The notes below the pieces were generated by a model. That model worked only from the letters and a program-made list of their open reading frames with translations, was not told the origin of the DNA and made no database searches. A DNA stretch of 64,000 bases from Pimelobacter simplex (lineage in GTDB: Bacteria > Actinomycetota > Actinomycetes > Propionibacteriales > Nocardioidaceae). Below are positions 16,490-25,003 of the stretch, piece by piece. The number at the start of each line of letters is the position of its first letter. Within the stretch, counting starts at the first letter, position 1. Location: positions 1-64,000 of the forward strand of contig JADCLI010000014.1 of assembly GCA_016803235.1 (NCBI GenBank), read 5' to 3'. Made by a program: the position numbers and the translations under genes.

Positions 16490-17033
16490 GTCGCAGCGGC
16501 ACGAACACGTAGCGCCCGTGCCGCTCCACCCGCAGCATCTCCCCGGCCACCGGACCGACCAGCACCCCGCCCGGGCGGACCTGCCGGACCAGCTCGTTGG
16601 GGAGGGCCGCGGCGTCGGCGGAGACCAGGACCCGGTCGTACGGCGCCTCCGCGGGCCAACCGAGCACCGCCGGGTCGGCCAGGTGGAGGCGCACGTTCGG
16701 GGGCAGCGGGCGGAGGTTGGCCAGGGCCATCGCGAGCACCTCCGGCACCAGCTCGACCCCGACCACGCGCCCGGTCGGCCCGGTCAGGTGCGCGAGCAGC
16801 GCCGTCGACCACCCCGACCCGCAGCCGACGTCGAGCACCCGGTCGCCGGGCTCGACGCCGAGCAGGGTGAGCATGTGGCGGACCGTGGTCGGCTGGGAGT
16901 TCGTGACGTCGTACCCGAGGGGCAGGGCGCGGTCGACCCCCGCGAACCGGCGCTGCTCGGGCGGCAGGAAGCGCTCGCGCGACACCGCCGCGAACGCGTC
17001 CTCGATGCGCTGGTCTCGTGACGCCACGCTCAC
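16473..17033 (-). CDS. pcm: protein-L-isoaspartate O-methyltransferase-like protein
   Basis: A 186-residue SAM-dependent methyltransferase. The SAM-binding motif I is VLDVGCGSGWSTALLAHL, preceded by NSQPTTVRHMLTLL, the substrate-side segment of PCMT enzymes (usually SQPxxVAxM). These enzymes methylate isoaspartate in aged proteins for repair. It is shorter than the usual 210-220 residues, lacking the long N-terminal region, and the C-terminus (RQRPHE) is encoded by the palindrome, so the original tail may have been replaced. GTG 17033 is the likely start, with a second in-frame GTG two codons later. Confidence 0.8.
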   Translation of the reverse strand: MSVASRDQRIEDAFAAVSRERFLPPEQRRFAGVDRALPLGYDVTNSQPTTVRHMLTLLGVEPGDRVLDVGCGSGWSTALLAHLTGPTGRVVGVELVPEVLAMALANLRPLPPNVRLHLADPAVLGWPAEAPYDRVLVSADAAALPNELVRQVRPGGVLVGPVAGEMLRVERHGRYVFVPLRQRPHE

Positions 17034-17118
17034 CCCCTCGCTTCGCGTCGGGGCCGAGCCGACGCTCCTCGACCTGCGGCCGTCACCCGCGCGTTCGCAA
17101 GCTCACGCGCGGCGGCCT

Positions 17119-17385
17119 TCACCCGTACCGGAGCCGGGCACGCGCACGCGCCTTCTCGGCCTCGACCTCCCGGTTCTTCGGCGGCGCCGTGGTCACCAGG
17201 TCGTCGAGGAGGTGCTGGGTGATGTGGGCGATCTCCGCGACCGCCTGGTCGAAGACCGCCTGGTTGGCCTGGCTGGGCTTCGTCGTCCCGCTGACCTTGC
17301 GGACGAACTGCAGCGCCGCCGCGGTCACCTCGTCCCGGGTGGCCGGGGGCTCGAAGTTGTTGAGCGGGCGGATGTTGCGGCACAT
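17119..17385 (-). CDS. DUF2277 family protein
   Basis: An 88-residue cytoplasmic protein. It begins MCRNIRPLNNFEPPATRDEV and continues with ALQFVRKVSGTTKPSQANQ, the hallmarks of DUF2277, a small conserved family of unknown function in actinobacteria and others. The C-terminal third is a charged helix (KNREVEAEKARARARLRYG). The ATG at 17385 coincides with the conserved family start. No operon partner is obvious; 85 bases separate it from pcm. Confidence 0.85.
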   Translation of the reverse strand: MCRNIRPLNNFEPPATRDEVTAAALQFVRKVSGTTKPSQANQAVFDQAVAEIAHITQHLLDDLVTTAPPKNREVEAEKARARARLRYG

Positions 17386-17425
17386 GGATCCACCGTACGC
17401 CGGGGCCCGGACGCCGCGCTCGCGC

Positions 17426-19426
17426 TCACAGCTCGAGGACCTGTGCGTCCTCCCCGGTGACGAGGACGACCCGACCGTCGGGCAGCGGGACCGTGCGCAC
17501 CCGGTCGACGTCGTCGCCGTACTCGACCTTGATCCGGCGCTCGTGCAGCTTCCCGTCACCGAGCCGCAGCACGGACAGGTAGCCGACCCGGCGGCTGCCC
17601 CACTTCTCGACGACGGTCAGCACGGTGCGCTGCGCGGGCAGCCAGGTGAACGCGCGCGGGTCGGCGCCGGCGAGCGCCGAGGTGCGGCGGCCGTACGGCA
17701 GTACGTCGAGACGGGAGACCCGGGTGGTGTCGCGGACGTCGAAGAGCCCGACCTGGGCACCCCAGCCGCCGGGCCCGGGGCCCTCGCCGACGCCGATGAG
17801 GCGGGCGCGGCCCAGCGGGTGGAGGTACGACGAGAAGCCGGGGACCTTCAGCTCGCCGAGGAGGCGCGGGGCGGCGGTGTCGGTGAGGTCGACGGCGTAC
17901 AGCGGGTCGACCCGGCGGAAGGTCACGACGATCGCGAGGTCGTCGAACCAGCGCACCGACTGGATCTCCTCGTTGCGGCCCAGCCCGTCGAGCCGACCCC
18001 GCTCGACCAGGTCCTGGCCCTGCCGCTCGAAGGTCACGACCGAGCTGAAGTTGCCGGTCTCGCTGGTGGGGCCGACCGCGACCCGCAGCACACCGCCGGC
18101 CTCGTCGAGCGACCAGCGGTCGCGGATCGCCCCCTCGACCTCGCCGGAGGCGACGTGGGTGGCCCGGGTGCCGTCGAGCGCGAAGTCGAAGAGGTACGAC
18201 GACCCGCCGGTGCCGCTGCGGGGGAAGACGCGGGTCGTGCCGTTCGCGGGGAGGTCGACGCACCAGTCGATGCAGCCCCACGCGCTGGGCCGGGTGCCGG
18301 CGAGGTAGAGGTGGTCGGCCGACTCGTAGGCGATGTCGGCGAGGCCGGCCAGACCGATCGCGTCGAGCCGGCCCGCAGCCCCGGCGTCGAAGCCGACGAC
18401 GCTCGTGGTGCCGAGGGCGAGGTCGTCGGAGGGGATCGCCACATCGCGGCAGTCGAGCAGCCGGCCGGGCTTGTCGCCGTCGACGGTGACGGTGGGGAGC
18501 CAGTCCTCGAGGGTGCTGTCCTCGACGGCCTCACGGTTGTGGGCGAGCGCCTCGTCCTCGCTGCGCTTGCCGCCCGGCTCGACGAAGTCGAGGTCGGGCA
18601 GGCCGCGGGCGAGGACCAGGCGGACCGTCTCGCCGTGCTGGCGCGCCGAGGCCCGGTCGGCGTCGTAGGCGACGTCGTCCACGACCTCCGGGGCGGTCGG
18701 GTCGGCGAGCGACACCGTCACCACCCGGGTCCCGGGCACCTCGGCAGGGGAGCCCGCGTCGCGGCCCAGCGCGACGACCGTGTCGCCGGCCAGCAGCACC
18801 TCGGGGGCGTCGATGCGGGGAAGGGGGAGCGAGGAGACCTTCGCGGTCGAGGAGCCCGTGACGTCGTACACGTCGAGGCGCTCGTCGCGCACCACGACCA
18901 TGACCGAGCCGTCGGTCTTGACGGTGTCGGGCTCGTCGACGCCCGCCTCCTGCACGGTGGTGCCGGTCGCGCTGTTGGTCTGCCGCTCGGTCTGCGGGGC
19001 CTTGGCGGCACCTGACGGCGCTGCGTCCGCCGTCTCGGGCATCGACAGCTGCTCGCGCAGGGCGTCCCCGTCCTCGACGTACGGCATCGGACTGCGACCC
19101 CAGCCCCACGGGCCGACGACCTGCAGCGCGCGGTCGACGTACGACGCCCGCAGGTCGTCACACGACCTCGCCGGCTCCAGGTCGGCCCGGAAGGCGACGT
19201 GCCGTGGCAGCCGGTCCGGGCCCGCGACCGGGCCGCCTGAGCCCGGGCCACCGCCGTCGGCCAGGGTCCCGGCGACGAACGCCCCGGCCAGCGCGGTCAC
19301 CGCGGCCGCCGTCAGCAACGGCCGCACCAGGAGCCGCCGAGACGACGGCGCAGCAGCGCAGAGGATCTCTCCCACCGGAGCGGGACCGGTGGGGTAGTCG
19401 TCCCAGAGTCGTTCGAGGTCGGTCAC
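17426..19426 (-). CDS. membrane-anchored beta-propeller protein coupled to a SigE-type sigma factor
   Basis: A 666-residue protein with a short cytoplasmic N-terminus (about 34 residues, MTDLERLWDDYPTGP...), one transmembrane helix (about 35-55), and a large extracytoplasmic domain of the Beta_propel type, marked by QEAGVDEPDTVKTDG and many repeats such as VLLAGDTVVALGRD and ADIAYESADHLYLAGTR. Start GTG 19426 overlaps the sigma-factor stop by 4 bases (GTGA). This is the position where an anti-sigma factor is expected, and the topology fits a sensor, but I see no HxxxCxxC zinc anti-sigma motif in the cytoplasmic part. It may be a novel type of sigma regulator, a co-expressed effector, or both. 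Confidence 0.8.
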   Translation of the reverse strand: MTDLERLWDDYPTGPAPVGEILCAAAPSSRRLLVRPLLTAAAVTALAGAFVAGTLADGGGPGSGGPVAGPDRLPRHVAFRADLEPARSCDDLRASYVDRALQVVGPWGWGRSPMPYVEDGDALREQLSMPETADAAPSGAAKAPQTERQTNSATGTTVQEAGVDEPDTVKTDGSVMVVVRDERLDVYDVTGSSTAKVSSLPLPRIDAPEVLLAGDTVVALGRDAGSPAEVPGTRVVTVSLADPTAPEVVDDVAYDADRASARQHGETVRLVLARGLPDLDFVEPGGKRSEDEALAHNREAVEDSTLEDWLPTVTVDGDKPGRLLDCRDVAIPSDDLALGTTSVVGFDAGAAGRLDAIGLAGLADIAYESADHLYLAGTRPSAWGCIDWCVDLPANGTTRVFPRSGTGGSSYLFDFALDGTRATHVASGEVEGAIRDRWSLDEAGGVLRVAVGPTSETGNFSSVVTFERQGQDLVERGRLDGLGRNEEIQSVRWFDDLAIVVTFRRVDPLYAVDLTDTAAPRLLGELKVPGFSSYLHPLGRARLIGVGEGPGPGGWGAQVGLFDVRDTTRVSRLDVLPYGRRTSALAGADPRAFTWLPAQRTVLTVVEKWGSRRVGYLSVLRLGDGKLHERRIKVEYGDDVDRVRTVPLPDGRVVLVTGEDAQVLEL

Positions 19427-19941
19427 CTGGTGCCTCCGGTGAGGTCGAGGAGATGGTCGTCGGCGGCGAGGTGGGCCAGCGCGCGGGAGAGCCGGCTCTT
19501 CACCGTCCCCGCGGGGATCCCGAGCGCCTGGGCGGTCTGGCGCTCGGTGAGCTGCACGAAGTAGCGCAGCACGACCACCTCACGATTCGGCTTGCTCAGG
19601 CCGCGGAGTGCGCGGTGCACGGCGTCGGCGACGGCCACGCGGTCCGTGGCGTCGGGCTCCGCGGTGCGCGGGCCGTCGAGCGGGACGTCGTACTGCCGGT
19701 CCTTCCACCAGCGGGTGCGCCGCACGTCACGCAGGCAGTTGAGCAGCATCCGGTAGACGTACGCGTCGCGGTTCTCCGCGCTGCTGACCCTGCCCCAGCC
19801 GGTGTAGGCGCGCACCAGCGTGGTCTGGGCGAGGTCCTCGGCCTCGTGCGGCCGGGCGCCGAGGAAGACGGCGGCGCGGACCAGGCTCGGCCAGCTCTGC
19901 CGCACGTACTCGGCGTACATCGACTCGGTGTCGGGTTCCAC
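19423..19941 (-). CDS. SigE-family (ECF) RNA polymerase sigma factor
   Basis: A 172-residue ECF sigma factor of the short actinobacterial SigE family. Region 2 includes HEAEDLAQTTLVRAYTGW and region 4 includes LSKPNREVVVLRYFVQLTER followed by the helix-turn-helix QTAQALGIPAGTVKSRLSRA. It directs RNA polymerase to a stress or envelope regulon. GTG 19941 is the start. It is first in a two-gene unit with the membrane beta-propeller protein, which is the obvious candidate for controlling it. Confidence 0.92.
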   Translation of the reverse strand: MEPDTESMYAEYVRQSWPSLVRAAVFLGARPHEAEDLAQTTLVRAYTGWGRVSSAENRDAYVYRMLLNCLRDVRRTRWWKDRQYDVPLDGPRTAEPDATDRVAVADAVHRALRGLSKPNREVVVLRYFVQLTERQTAQALGIPAGTVKSRLSRALAHLAADDHLLDLTGGTR

Positions 19942-19980
19942 GTGGCTATGACGGGCCCGGGTGGCAGGAGGGTTCCATCG

Positions 19981-20015
19981 GGTCTCGCGACGCGCGCTGC
20001 GCGAGCTCCTCGACC
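19981..20015. repeat. single REP-like palindrome
   Basis: A 35-base element starts GGTCTCGCGACGCGCG and ends GAGCTCCTCGACC, with the GGTC/GACC ends and a central GCGC hairpin. It resembles the REP-like element at 10279-10360 in its GGTCTCG start and CTCGAC end. It lies between the sigma-factor start and the divergent oxidoreductase gene. Confidence 0.5.
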
Positions 20016-20045
20016 GCCGCGGGAGGCGGATGGAAGAGTGGGGGC

Positions 20046-21245
20046 ATGGCTGACAGCACGCGCCCGTACGACGTCGTCCTGTTCGGAGCCACCGGCTTCA
20101 CCGGGGGACTCACCGCCGACTACCTCGCCGCGAACGCCCCGGCCGGGCTGCGCTGGGCGCTGGCCGGACGCAACGAGCACAAGCTCGCCGCCGTCCGCGA
20201 CCACCTCGTCGCCGCGAACCCGGCGAACCCCGCGCTCGCGGACCTGCCGCTGCTGGTCGCGGACGCCGCCGACGCCGACGCGCTCGCCGAGGTGGTCGCG
20301 ACGACGAAGGTGGTGGCGACGACGGTCGGCCCGTACGTCGAGTTCGGCGGCCCGCTGGTCGCCGCCTGCGCCAACGCCGGCACCGACTACGTCGACCTGA
20401 CCGGGGAGCCGGAGTTCGTCGACCGCACCTACGTCGAGCACAACGCCGCCGCCGAGGGCTCGGGTGCGCGGCTGGTGCACTCGTGCGGCTTCGACTCGAT
20501 CCCGCACGACCTCGGTGCGTACTTCACGATCAAGGAGCTCGCGAAGGAGGTCGGCGGCGAGATCACGACGCCGGTCACGATGCGCGGCGTGGTGCGGGCC
20601 GGGGCCGGCTTCTCCGGCGGCACCTTCCACTCCGCGCTCACCGCGTTCTCCCGTGCCCGGCAGATGAAGGAGGCGTCGACCGCCCGCCGCCGTCTGGAGC
20701 CGCGCCCCGAGGGCCGTCGCTCCCGCGCCGTCGCCGGACGCCCGCGCCGCGACCACGACCTCGGCTACTGGCTGCTGCCGCTGCCCACCATCGACCCGTT
20801 CGTGGTGGCCCGCAGCGGTGCCCACCTCCCGGCGTACGGACCGGCGTTCAGCTACTCCCACTTCGCCGGCACCAAGACCCTGCGGTACGCCGCCGGCGGC
20901 GCGGCCGGCGTCACCGGCCTGACCCTCGCCGCCCAGGTCCCGCCGCTGCGCAACGCCCTGCTCAAGCGGGTCCCGCAGGGTGAGGGCCCCTCGCCGAGCC
21001 GCCGTGAGAAGTCGTGGTTCACCGTCGACTTCGTCGCCGAGACCGCGGGTGCGAAGGTGCGCACCCGCGTGTCCGGCGGCGACCCGGGCTACACCGAGAC
21101 CGCGAAGATGCTGGCCGAGTCGGCACTGTGCCTGGCGCTCGACGAGAACCCCAACGTCGCCGGTCAGGTCACCACCGCGACGGCGATGGGTGACGCGCTG
21201 CTGGTGCGGTTGCAGCGGGCGGGGATCGCGTTCGAGCGGCGCTGA
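20046..21245 (+). CDS. saccharopine dehydrogenase-like / trans-acting enoyl reductase family protein
   Basis: A 399-residue NADP-binding oxidoreductase. The Rossmann motif is LFGATGFTGGLTADYL at the N-terminus, followed by VGPYVEFGGPLVAACANAGT and LTGEPEFVDRTY, features shared by mycobacterial proteins such as the trans-acting enoyl reductase Rv2953 and Rv2449c. Those act with polyketide synthases in phthiocerol/phenolic glycolipid synthesis, but related proteins occur widely without PKS genes, and none is seen here. Around residues 212-240 there is an Arg/Pro-rich insert. It is monocistronic, with a GC-rich palindrome after the stop. Confidence 0.8.
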   Translation: MADSTRPYDVVLFGATGFTGGLTADYLAANAPAGLRWALAGRNEHKLAAVRDHLVAANPANPALADLPLLVADAADADALAEVVATTKVVATTVGPYVEFGGPLVAACANAGTDYVDLTGEPEFVDRTYVEHNAAAEGSGARLVHSCGFDSIPHDLGAYFTIKELAKEVGGEITTPVTMRGVVRAGAGFSGGTFHSALTAFSRARQMKEASTARRRLEPRPEGRRSRAVAGRPRRDHDLGYWLLPLPTIDPFVVARSGAHLPAYGPAFSYSHFAGTKTLRYAAGGAAGVTGLTLAAQVPPLRNALLKRVPQGEGPSPSRREKSWFTVDFVAETAGAKVRTRVSGGDPGYTETAKMLAESALCLALDENPNVAGQVTTATAMGDALLVRLQRAGIAFERR

Positions 21246-21246
21246 G

Positions 21247-21262
21247 CCGCCGGCGCCGGCGG
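21247..21262 (+). terminator. GC-rich palindrome after the oxidoreductase
   Basis: CCGCCGGCGCCGGCGG is a perfect palindrome immediately after the stop codon at 21245. No T-run follows. It is a weak terminator candidate. Confidence 0.3.
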
Positions 21263-21387
21263 TCCCCGGTGGTCGTCGGTGTCCGGTCGCGGATTTGCCG
21301 GACCGCTAGTGGGTCAAGCGACCGCTTCGGTACGCTCCGTCCGGGCGTAGGGAGCGCCCGGGGGGATCCGTGGGAGGAGGCCCGTCG

Positions 21388-23139
21388 ATGGCGCGCGCCG
21401 GAATGCGTCGTACCAGGTCCGAGCGGGGAGCGACGACGATCCTGGTCGCGGCCTTCCTGTCCGTCGCCCTGGTGTTCGCGGCCTTCGCGGTCGACCTCGG
21501 CATGCAGCGGGTGCTGCGGCGCGACCTGCAGGCGGTGGTCGACGTGGTCGCCCTCGACCTCGCGCGCGAGCTGACGGGCAAGCGGGCCGGGGAGTACGCC
21601 GCCTCCGACCGAGCGGCGATCGACGCCGCCGAGGCCGCCAGCCTGCACCGCAACTCCCACCTCCTCGGCGGCGAGGTGCCGCCGGAGCGGGTGCAGTGGG
21701 AGCTGGTCGTCCTGGTCGACGGCAGCTGGCGACCCGCGGCGTCCACCGAGGTGCCGGGTGGGGTGCGAGTGACCGCCCGCTCGTCGGTCGACTTCGTGTT
21801 CGACGGGATCACCGGGGTGGAGAAGGGCGGCTCGGTGCGTACCGCGGTCGCCTCGGCGCGGGCCAACGCCTGCCTGCAGGTCGGCTCGTACGCCGCCCAG
21901 CTCGACACCGGCCAGTCGTGGTTGCTCGAGCCGCTGCTCGGGAAGCTGCTCGGGTCCGACCTCGCGCTCAAGGTGCTCGACCCCGAGGCCGGCCTGGCCG
22001 GTGTCGACGTCAACCTGCTCGACCTGATCGACGAGCTCGACCCGCTGGTCAGCGCCGACATCTCCGCGGTGTCCTTCACCCAGGCGGCCGGCGTGAGCGT
22101 CGGCCTGTCCGAGCTGATGCTCGCGGCGGTGAAGGTGCTGGAGCGGCAGAGCGGCCGGCTGGCCGAGGTCGACCTGCTGCGCAACGTCTACAACGGCGTC
22201 CAGGCCAACCTGCCCGCCGTCGGCATCAAGCTGTCGGACCTGGTCCGGCTCGCAACCGCCGACGACGCCGCGGCCAACCTCGACCTCGACCTGTTCGATC
22301 TCGTCGCCGGGTCCCTGGCGATCGCGAACGGCACCAACGTGGTCAAGCTGCCGCTCGCGGTGAAGCTGCCGCTGCCGATCGGGCCGGGCGGCACCAGCCT
22401 GGTCGATCTCAAGGCCAGCGTGAAGGTCGGGCAGAAGCCGGTGACGAGCTGCCCGAGGGCGGAGAGCTCGCAGGTCGAGGTCACCCTCGCCGGCGACGCC
22501 CTCGCGCTCGACCTCGGCCTGATCGCGGTCCGGGTCCCGCTCACGATCCGGCTCACCCTCGCCGACGCCAGCGCCACCGTCACCGACGTGGAGTGCCTGC
22601 CGACCGGCAAGCGGATCGAGATGCTCGTCGACAGCGGGCTGCTCGGCGTCGACGTACGACTCGGCCAGCGCGCCGGCGACCCCGCCTCACCGAAGCTGAG
22701 CGTGTCCCTGCTGGGCCTCGGCATCCCCGGCTGGAACGGCATCGAGGTGGTCAGCGGCACGGTCGCCCTCAGCAGCGGAGCCAACCCGAACCGGCCGGTG
22801 CGCAGCGAGCAGCTCGACATCGTCGAGGAGGACTACGACGTCAGCGTGCCGATCCGGCAGGGCGGCCTCGGCGTCCCCGACCTCTTCTTGTCGGTCAACG
22901 ACCTCAAACTGCTCGGCGGCCTCGGCCCGCTGTCGGACCTGCTGGCGTTCCTCGGCATCCCGAGCCTGCTGCAGTGGGTCGTCGACCTGGTCCTCCAGGG
23001 CATCGTCAACCCGCTCAAGAACGGCCTCGACCAATGGCTGCTCGGGCCGTTGCTCACCGCCCTCGGTGCCGACGTCGCCGGCGGCACGGTCAGGGCCGTC
23101 CCCGAGGTGGACTGCGGTACGCCGCGGTTGGCAGGCTGA
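21388..23139 (+). CDS. TadE/TadG-like surface protein
   Basis: A 583-residue protein starting with a positively charged segment and a single hydrophobic helix (RSERGATTILVAAFLSVALV, residues about 12-35) and then DLGMQRVLRRDLQAVVDVVALDLA, the pattern of pseudopilin-like TadE/TadG proteins with a Tad-type N-terminus. The rest is a long, Leu/Val/Asp-rich extracytoplasmic region with no von Willebrand motif that I can see, and with few Cys, the last pair near CLPTG and DCGTP. The ATG at 21388 is chosen because GGGAGGAGG lies 8 bases upstream. No other tad or flp genes are in the window, so its role as a pilus component is uncertain. Confidence 0.75.
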   Translation: MARAGMRRTRSERGATTILVAAFLSVALVFAAFAVDLGMQRVLRRDLQAVVDVVALDLARELTGKRAGEYAASDRAAIDAAEAASLHRNSHLLGGEVPPERVQWELVVLVDGSWRPAASTEVPGGVRVTARSSVDFVFDGITGVEKGGSVRTAVASARANACLQVGSYAAQLDTGQSWLLEPLLGKLLGSDLALKVLDPEAGLAGVDVNLLDLIDELDPLVSADISAVSFTQAAGVSVGLSELMLAAVKVLERQSGRLAEVDLLRNVYNGVQANLPAVGIKLSDLVRLATADDAAANLDLDLFDLVAGSLAIANGTNVVKLPLAVKLPLPIGPGGTSLVDLKASVKVGQKPVTSCPRAESSQVEVTLAGDALALDLGLIAVRVPLTIRLTLADASATVTDVECLPTGKRIEMLVDSGLLGVDVRLGQRAGDPASPKLSVSLLGLGIPGWNGIEVVSGTVALSSGANPNRPVRSEQLDIVEEDYDVSVPIRQGGLGVPDLFLSVNDLKLLGGLGPLSDLLAFLGIPSLLQWVVDLVLQGIVNPLKNGLDQWLLGPLLTALGADVAGGTVRAVPEVDCGTPRLAG

Positions 23140-23149
23140 CCCGGTCCCG

Positions 23150-24871
23150 TCAGCCCGGGCAGGGGTCGGTGTCGAAGGTCGTGGTCCGGGTGGTGGTGTG
23201 CCCGGCCTGGTCGACCGCCGTCACCGTCGCGGTCACCGTGCCGCCGATCGGGAACGGGCCGATGCTCGCCGTCCAGCCGCCGCCGGAGGACGCCATCGCC
23301 TTCTGGCCGTTGCCGCTGTTGCCCGACCAGGCGACCCGGACCGACTGCAGGCTCGCGTCGGAGACCGCGGTGGTGACGTCACGCGGGGAGCAGGCGTAGT
23401 CCTGTGCGGCCGGGCCCACTTGGATCGAGCCGATCACCGGCGGCTTGTCCACGGTGACCTGCACCGCGACCAGGACGGTGCCGCCGGACCAGGTGATCGC
23501 GACGGTGCCGGTGCTGCTGCCCTCGCCGAGGCTGGCGCGGTCGGCGGTGATGGTCAGGCCGGAGTCCGCACCGGGCTGGAGGGAGCCCTTCGTGCGGGAC
23601 ATCGACAACCACGCCACCCGGGGCTTCGCGGTGTAGGTCAGTGCGGTCCCACCGGCGTTGCTCAGCTGCACCGAGCCCCTGGACCTCGTGCCCAGGCGCA
23701 GGGTGCGGGTCGAGACGCGCAGGTCGGCCGGTGCGGCGACGGTGGCCTCGGTCGTGGGGGAGGTCTCCTCGGTGGGTGTCGCCCCGGTCGTCGCGGTGGT
23801 GGTCGGCTCGACGGGAGCCGTCTCGGTCGTGGGGGTGGCGGGAGTGGTCGCGGGTGCGGCCGGGGTGGTCGGCGTGATCGCCGCCGCGGTGGTCGTCGCG
23901 GGATCGGTGGCCACCAGCTGCTCCTCGCCTTCGGGCCACCAGGCGAGGCCGGCGGCGCCGCCGAGGCCGAGCAGGAGCACGACCAGCCCGACCACGAGCA
24001 GCACCCGCTTCGCCGTACCGCTGCCGGCGCCGGCTCCCGCCGCCCGCAGGACCGGGTCGTCGACGTAGTGGGCGACGAGCCGCTCGTCCTCGAGGACCCG
24101 GTCGCGCAGGGCGGCGGGAGCGGCGAAGGCGGGGACGCCGGCAAGCAGGGCGAGGGGGCTCACCATCAGCCTGCGCCGGGTCTCGCAGGTCTCGCAGCCG
24201 TCGATGTGGCGGGCGACCCGCTTGCGGATCAGCGGTGAGAAGCGCCCGTCCCAGTCGCCGAGGATGCCGGACAGCTCGCCGCACAGCTCGCTGCCGCGGC
24301 GCGCGATGAGCAGCGCGCCCAGCGAGCGCTCGACCTGGTCGCGGGCGCGGCTGAGCATCACGTAGGAGTTCTGCGTCGTGACCTCCATCGCCGCCGCGAG
24401 CTCGCTGCCGTCGAGGCCCTGGCGCAGGTGCAGGTCGAGGAGGGCGCGGTCGCGGTCGTTGAGCCCCTCGATCGCCGCCCAGACCAGCTCGCGCAGCTCG
24501 TCCTGGACGGCTGCGTCGGTGACCTGCTGCTCGGGACCGCTGCCGTGGTCAGGCATGGCTTCGAGCCACTCGTCGTCGTGGGCCTCCCGGGCCCGGCCGC
24601 GCAGCGTGCCCAGGCACTCGTTGCGGACCACGGAGTACAGCCACGGCCGCAGTCGCGAGGGATCGCGCAGCTGGCCGACCTTCTCGGCCATCAGCACGAA
24701 CGAGTCCGCCACGCAGTCGGCCGCCTCCTCGCGGTTGCGAAGCATCGAGTACGCGAAGTCGTGCAGCCGGTCGGCGTACCGCTCGTAGACACCCGCGAAG
24801 GCGTGCCGGTCGCCGGCGAGGACACCCGCGACCAGAGTCGCGTCGTCCGCGGGCGGGCCCGAGACAGTCAT
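23150..24871 (-). CDS. ECF sigma factor fused to zinc-finger, transmembrane and extracytoplasmic domains
   Basis: A 573-residue fusion. Residues about 20-90 are sigma region 2 and 135-190 region 4 (LNDRDRALLDLHLRQGLDGS; VTTQNSYVMLSRARDQVERS). Residues 222-229 give H-x3-C-x2-C (HIDGCETC), a zinc-binding anti-sigma-like motif. A transmembrane helix follows at about 289-311, then a Thr/Pro wall-spanning linker (about 320-380), a BACON-like beta domain (about 383-472) and an Ig-like C-terminal domain. This is a one-protein signalling device in which an external ligand, perhaps a glycan, could release or activate the sigma domains; actinobacterial ECF groups with such membrane extensions are known. 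The gene converges on the TadG-like gene with 10 bases between them. Confidence 0.85.
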   Translation of the reverse strand: MTVSGPPADDATLVAGVLAGDRHAFAGVYERYADRLHDFAYSMLRNREEAADCVADSFVLMAEKVGQLRDPSRLRPWLYSVVRNECLGTLRGRAREAHDDEWLEAMPDHGSGPEQQVTDAAVQDELRELVWAAIEGLNDRDRALLDLHLRQGLDGSELAAAMEVTTQNSYVMLSRARDQVERSLGALLIARRGSELCGELSGILGDWDGRFSPLIRKRVARHIDGCETCETRRRLMVSPLALLAGVPAFAAPAALRDRVLEDERLVAHYVDDPVLRAAGAGAGSGTAKRVLLVVGLVVLLLGLGGAAGLAWWPEGEEQLVATDPATTTAAAITPTTPAAPATTPATPTTETAPVEPTTTATTGATPTEETSPTTEATVAAPADLRVSTRTLRLGTRSRGSVQLSNAGGTALTYTAKPRVAWLSMSRTKGSLQPGADSGLTITADRASLGEGSSTGTVAITWSGGTVLVAVQVTVDKPPVIGSIQVGPAAQDYACSPRDVTTAVSDASLQSVRVAWSGNSGNGQKAMASSGGGWTASIGPFPIGGTVTATVTAVDQAGHTTTRTTTFDTDPCPG

Positions 24872-25003
24872 GGCGTGATCGTAGGGACACAGAGGTGTGA
24901 GTGCCTACGGTTCGCAACCTTGCAGGTTTTCCGGAACGGAGCTGTCCCCGGTCGCGGCTAACGTGCACGACGTCCCCCCAACCACCCATCGCCAGGAGAC
25001 GAG

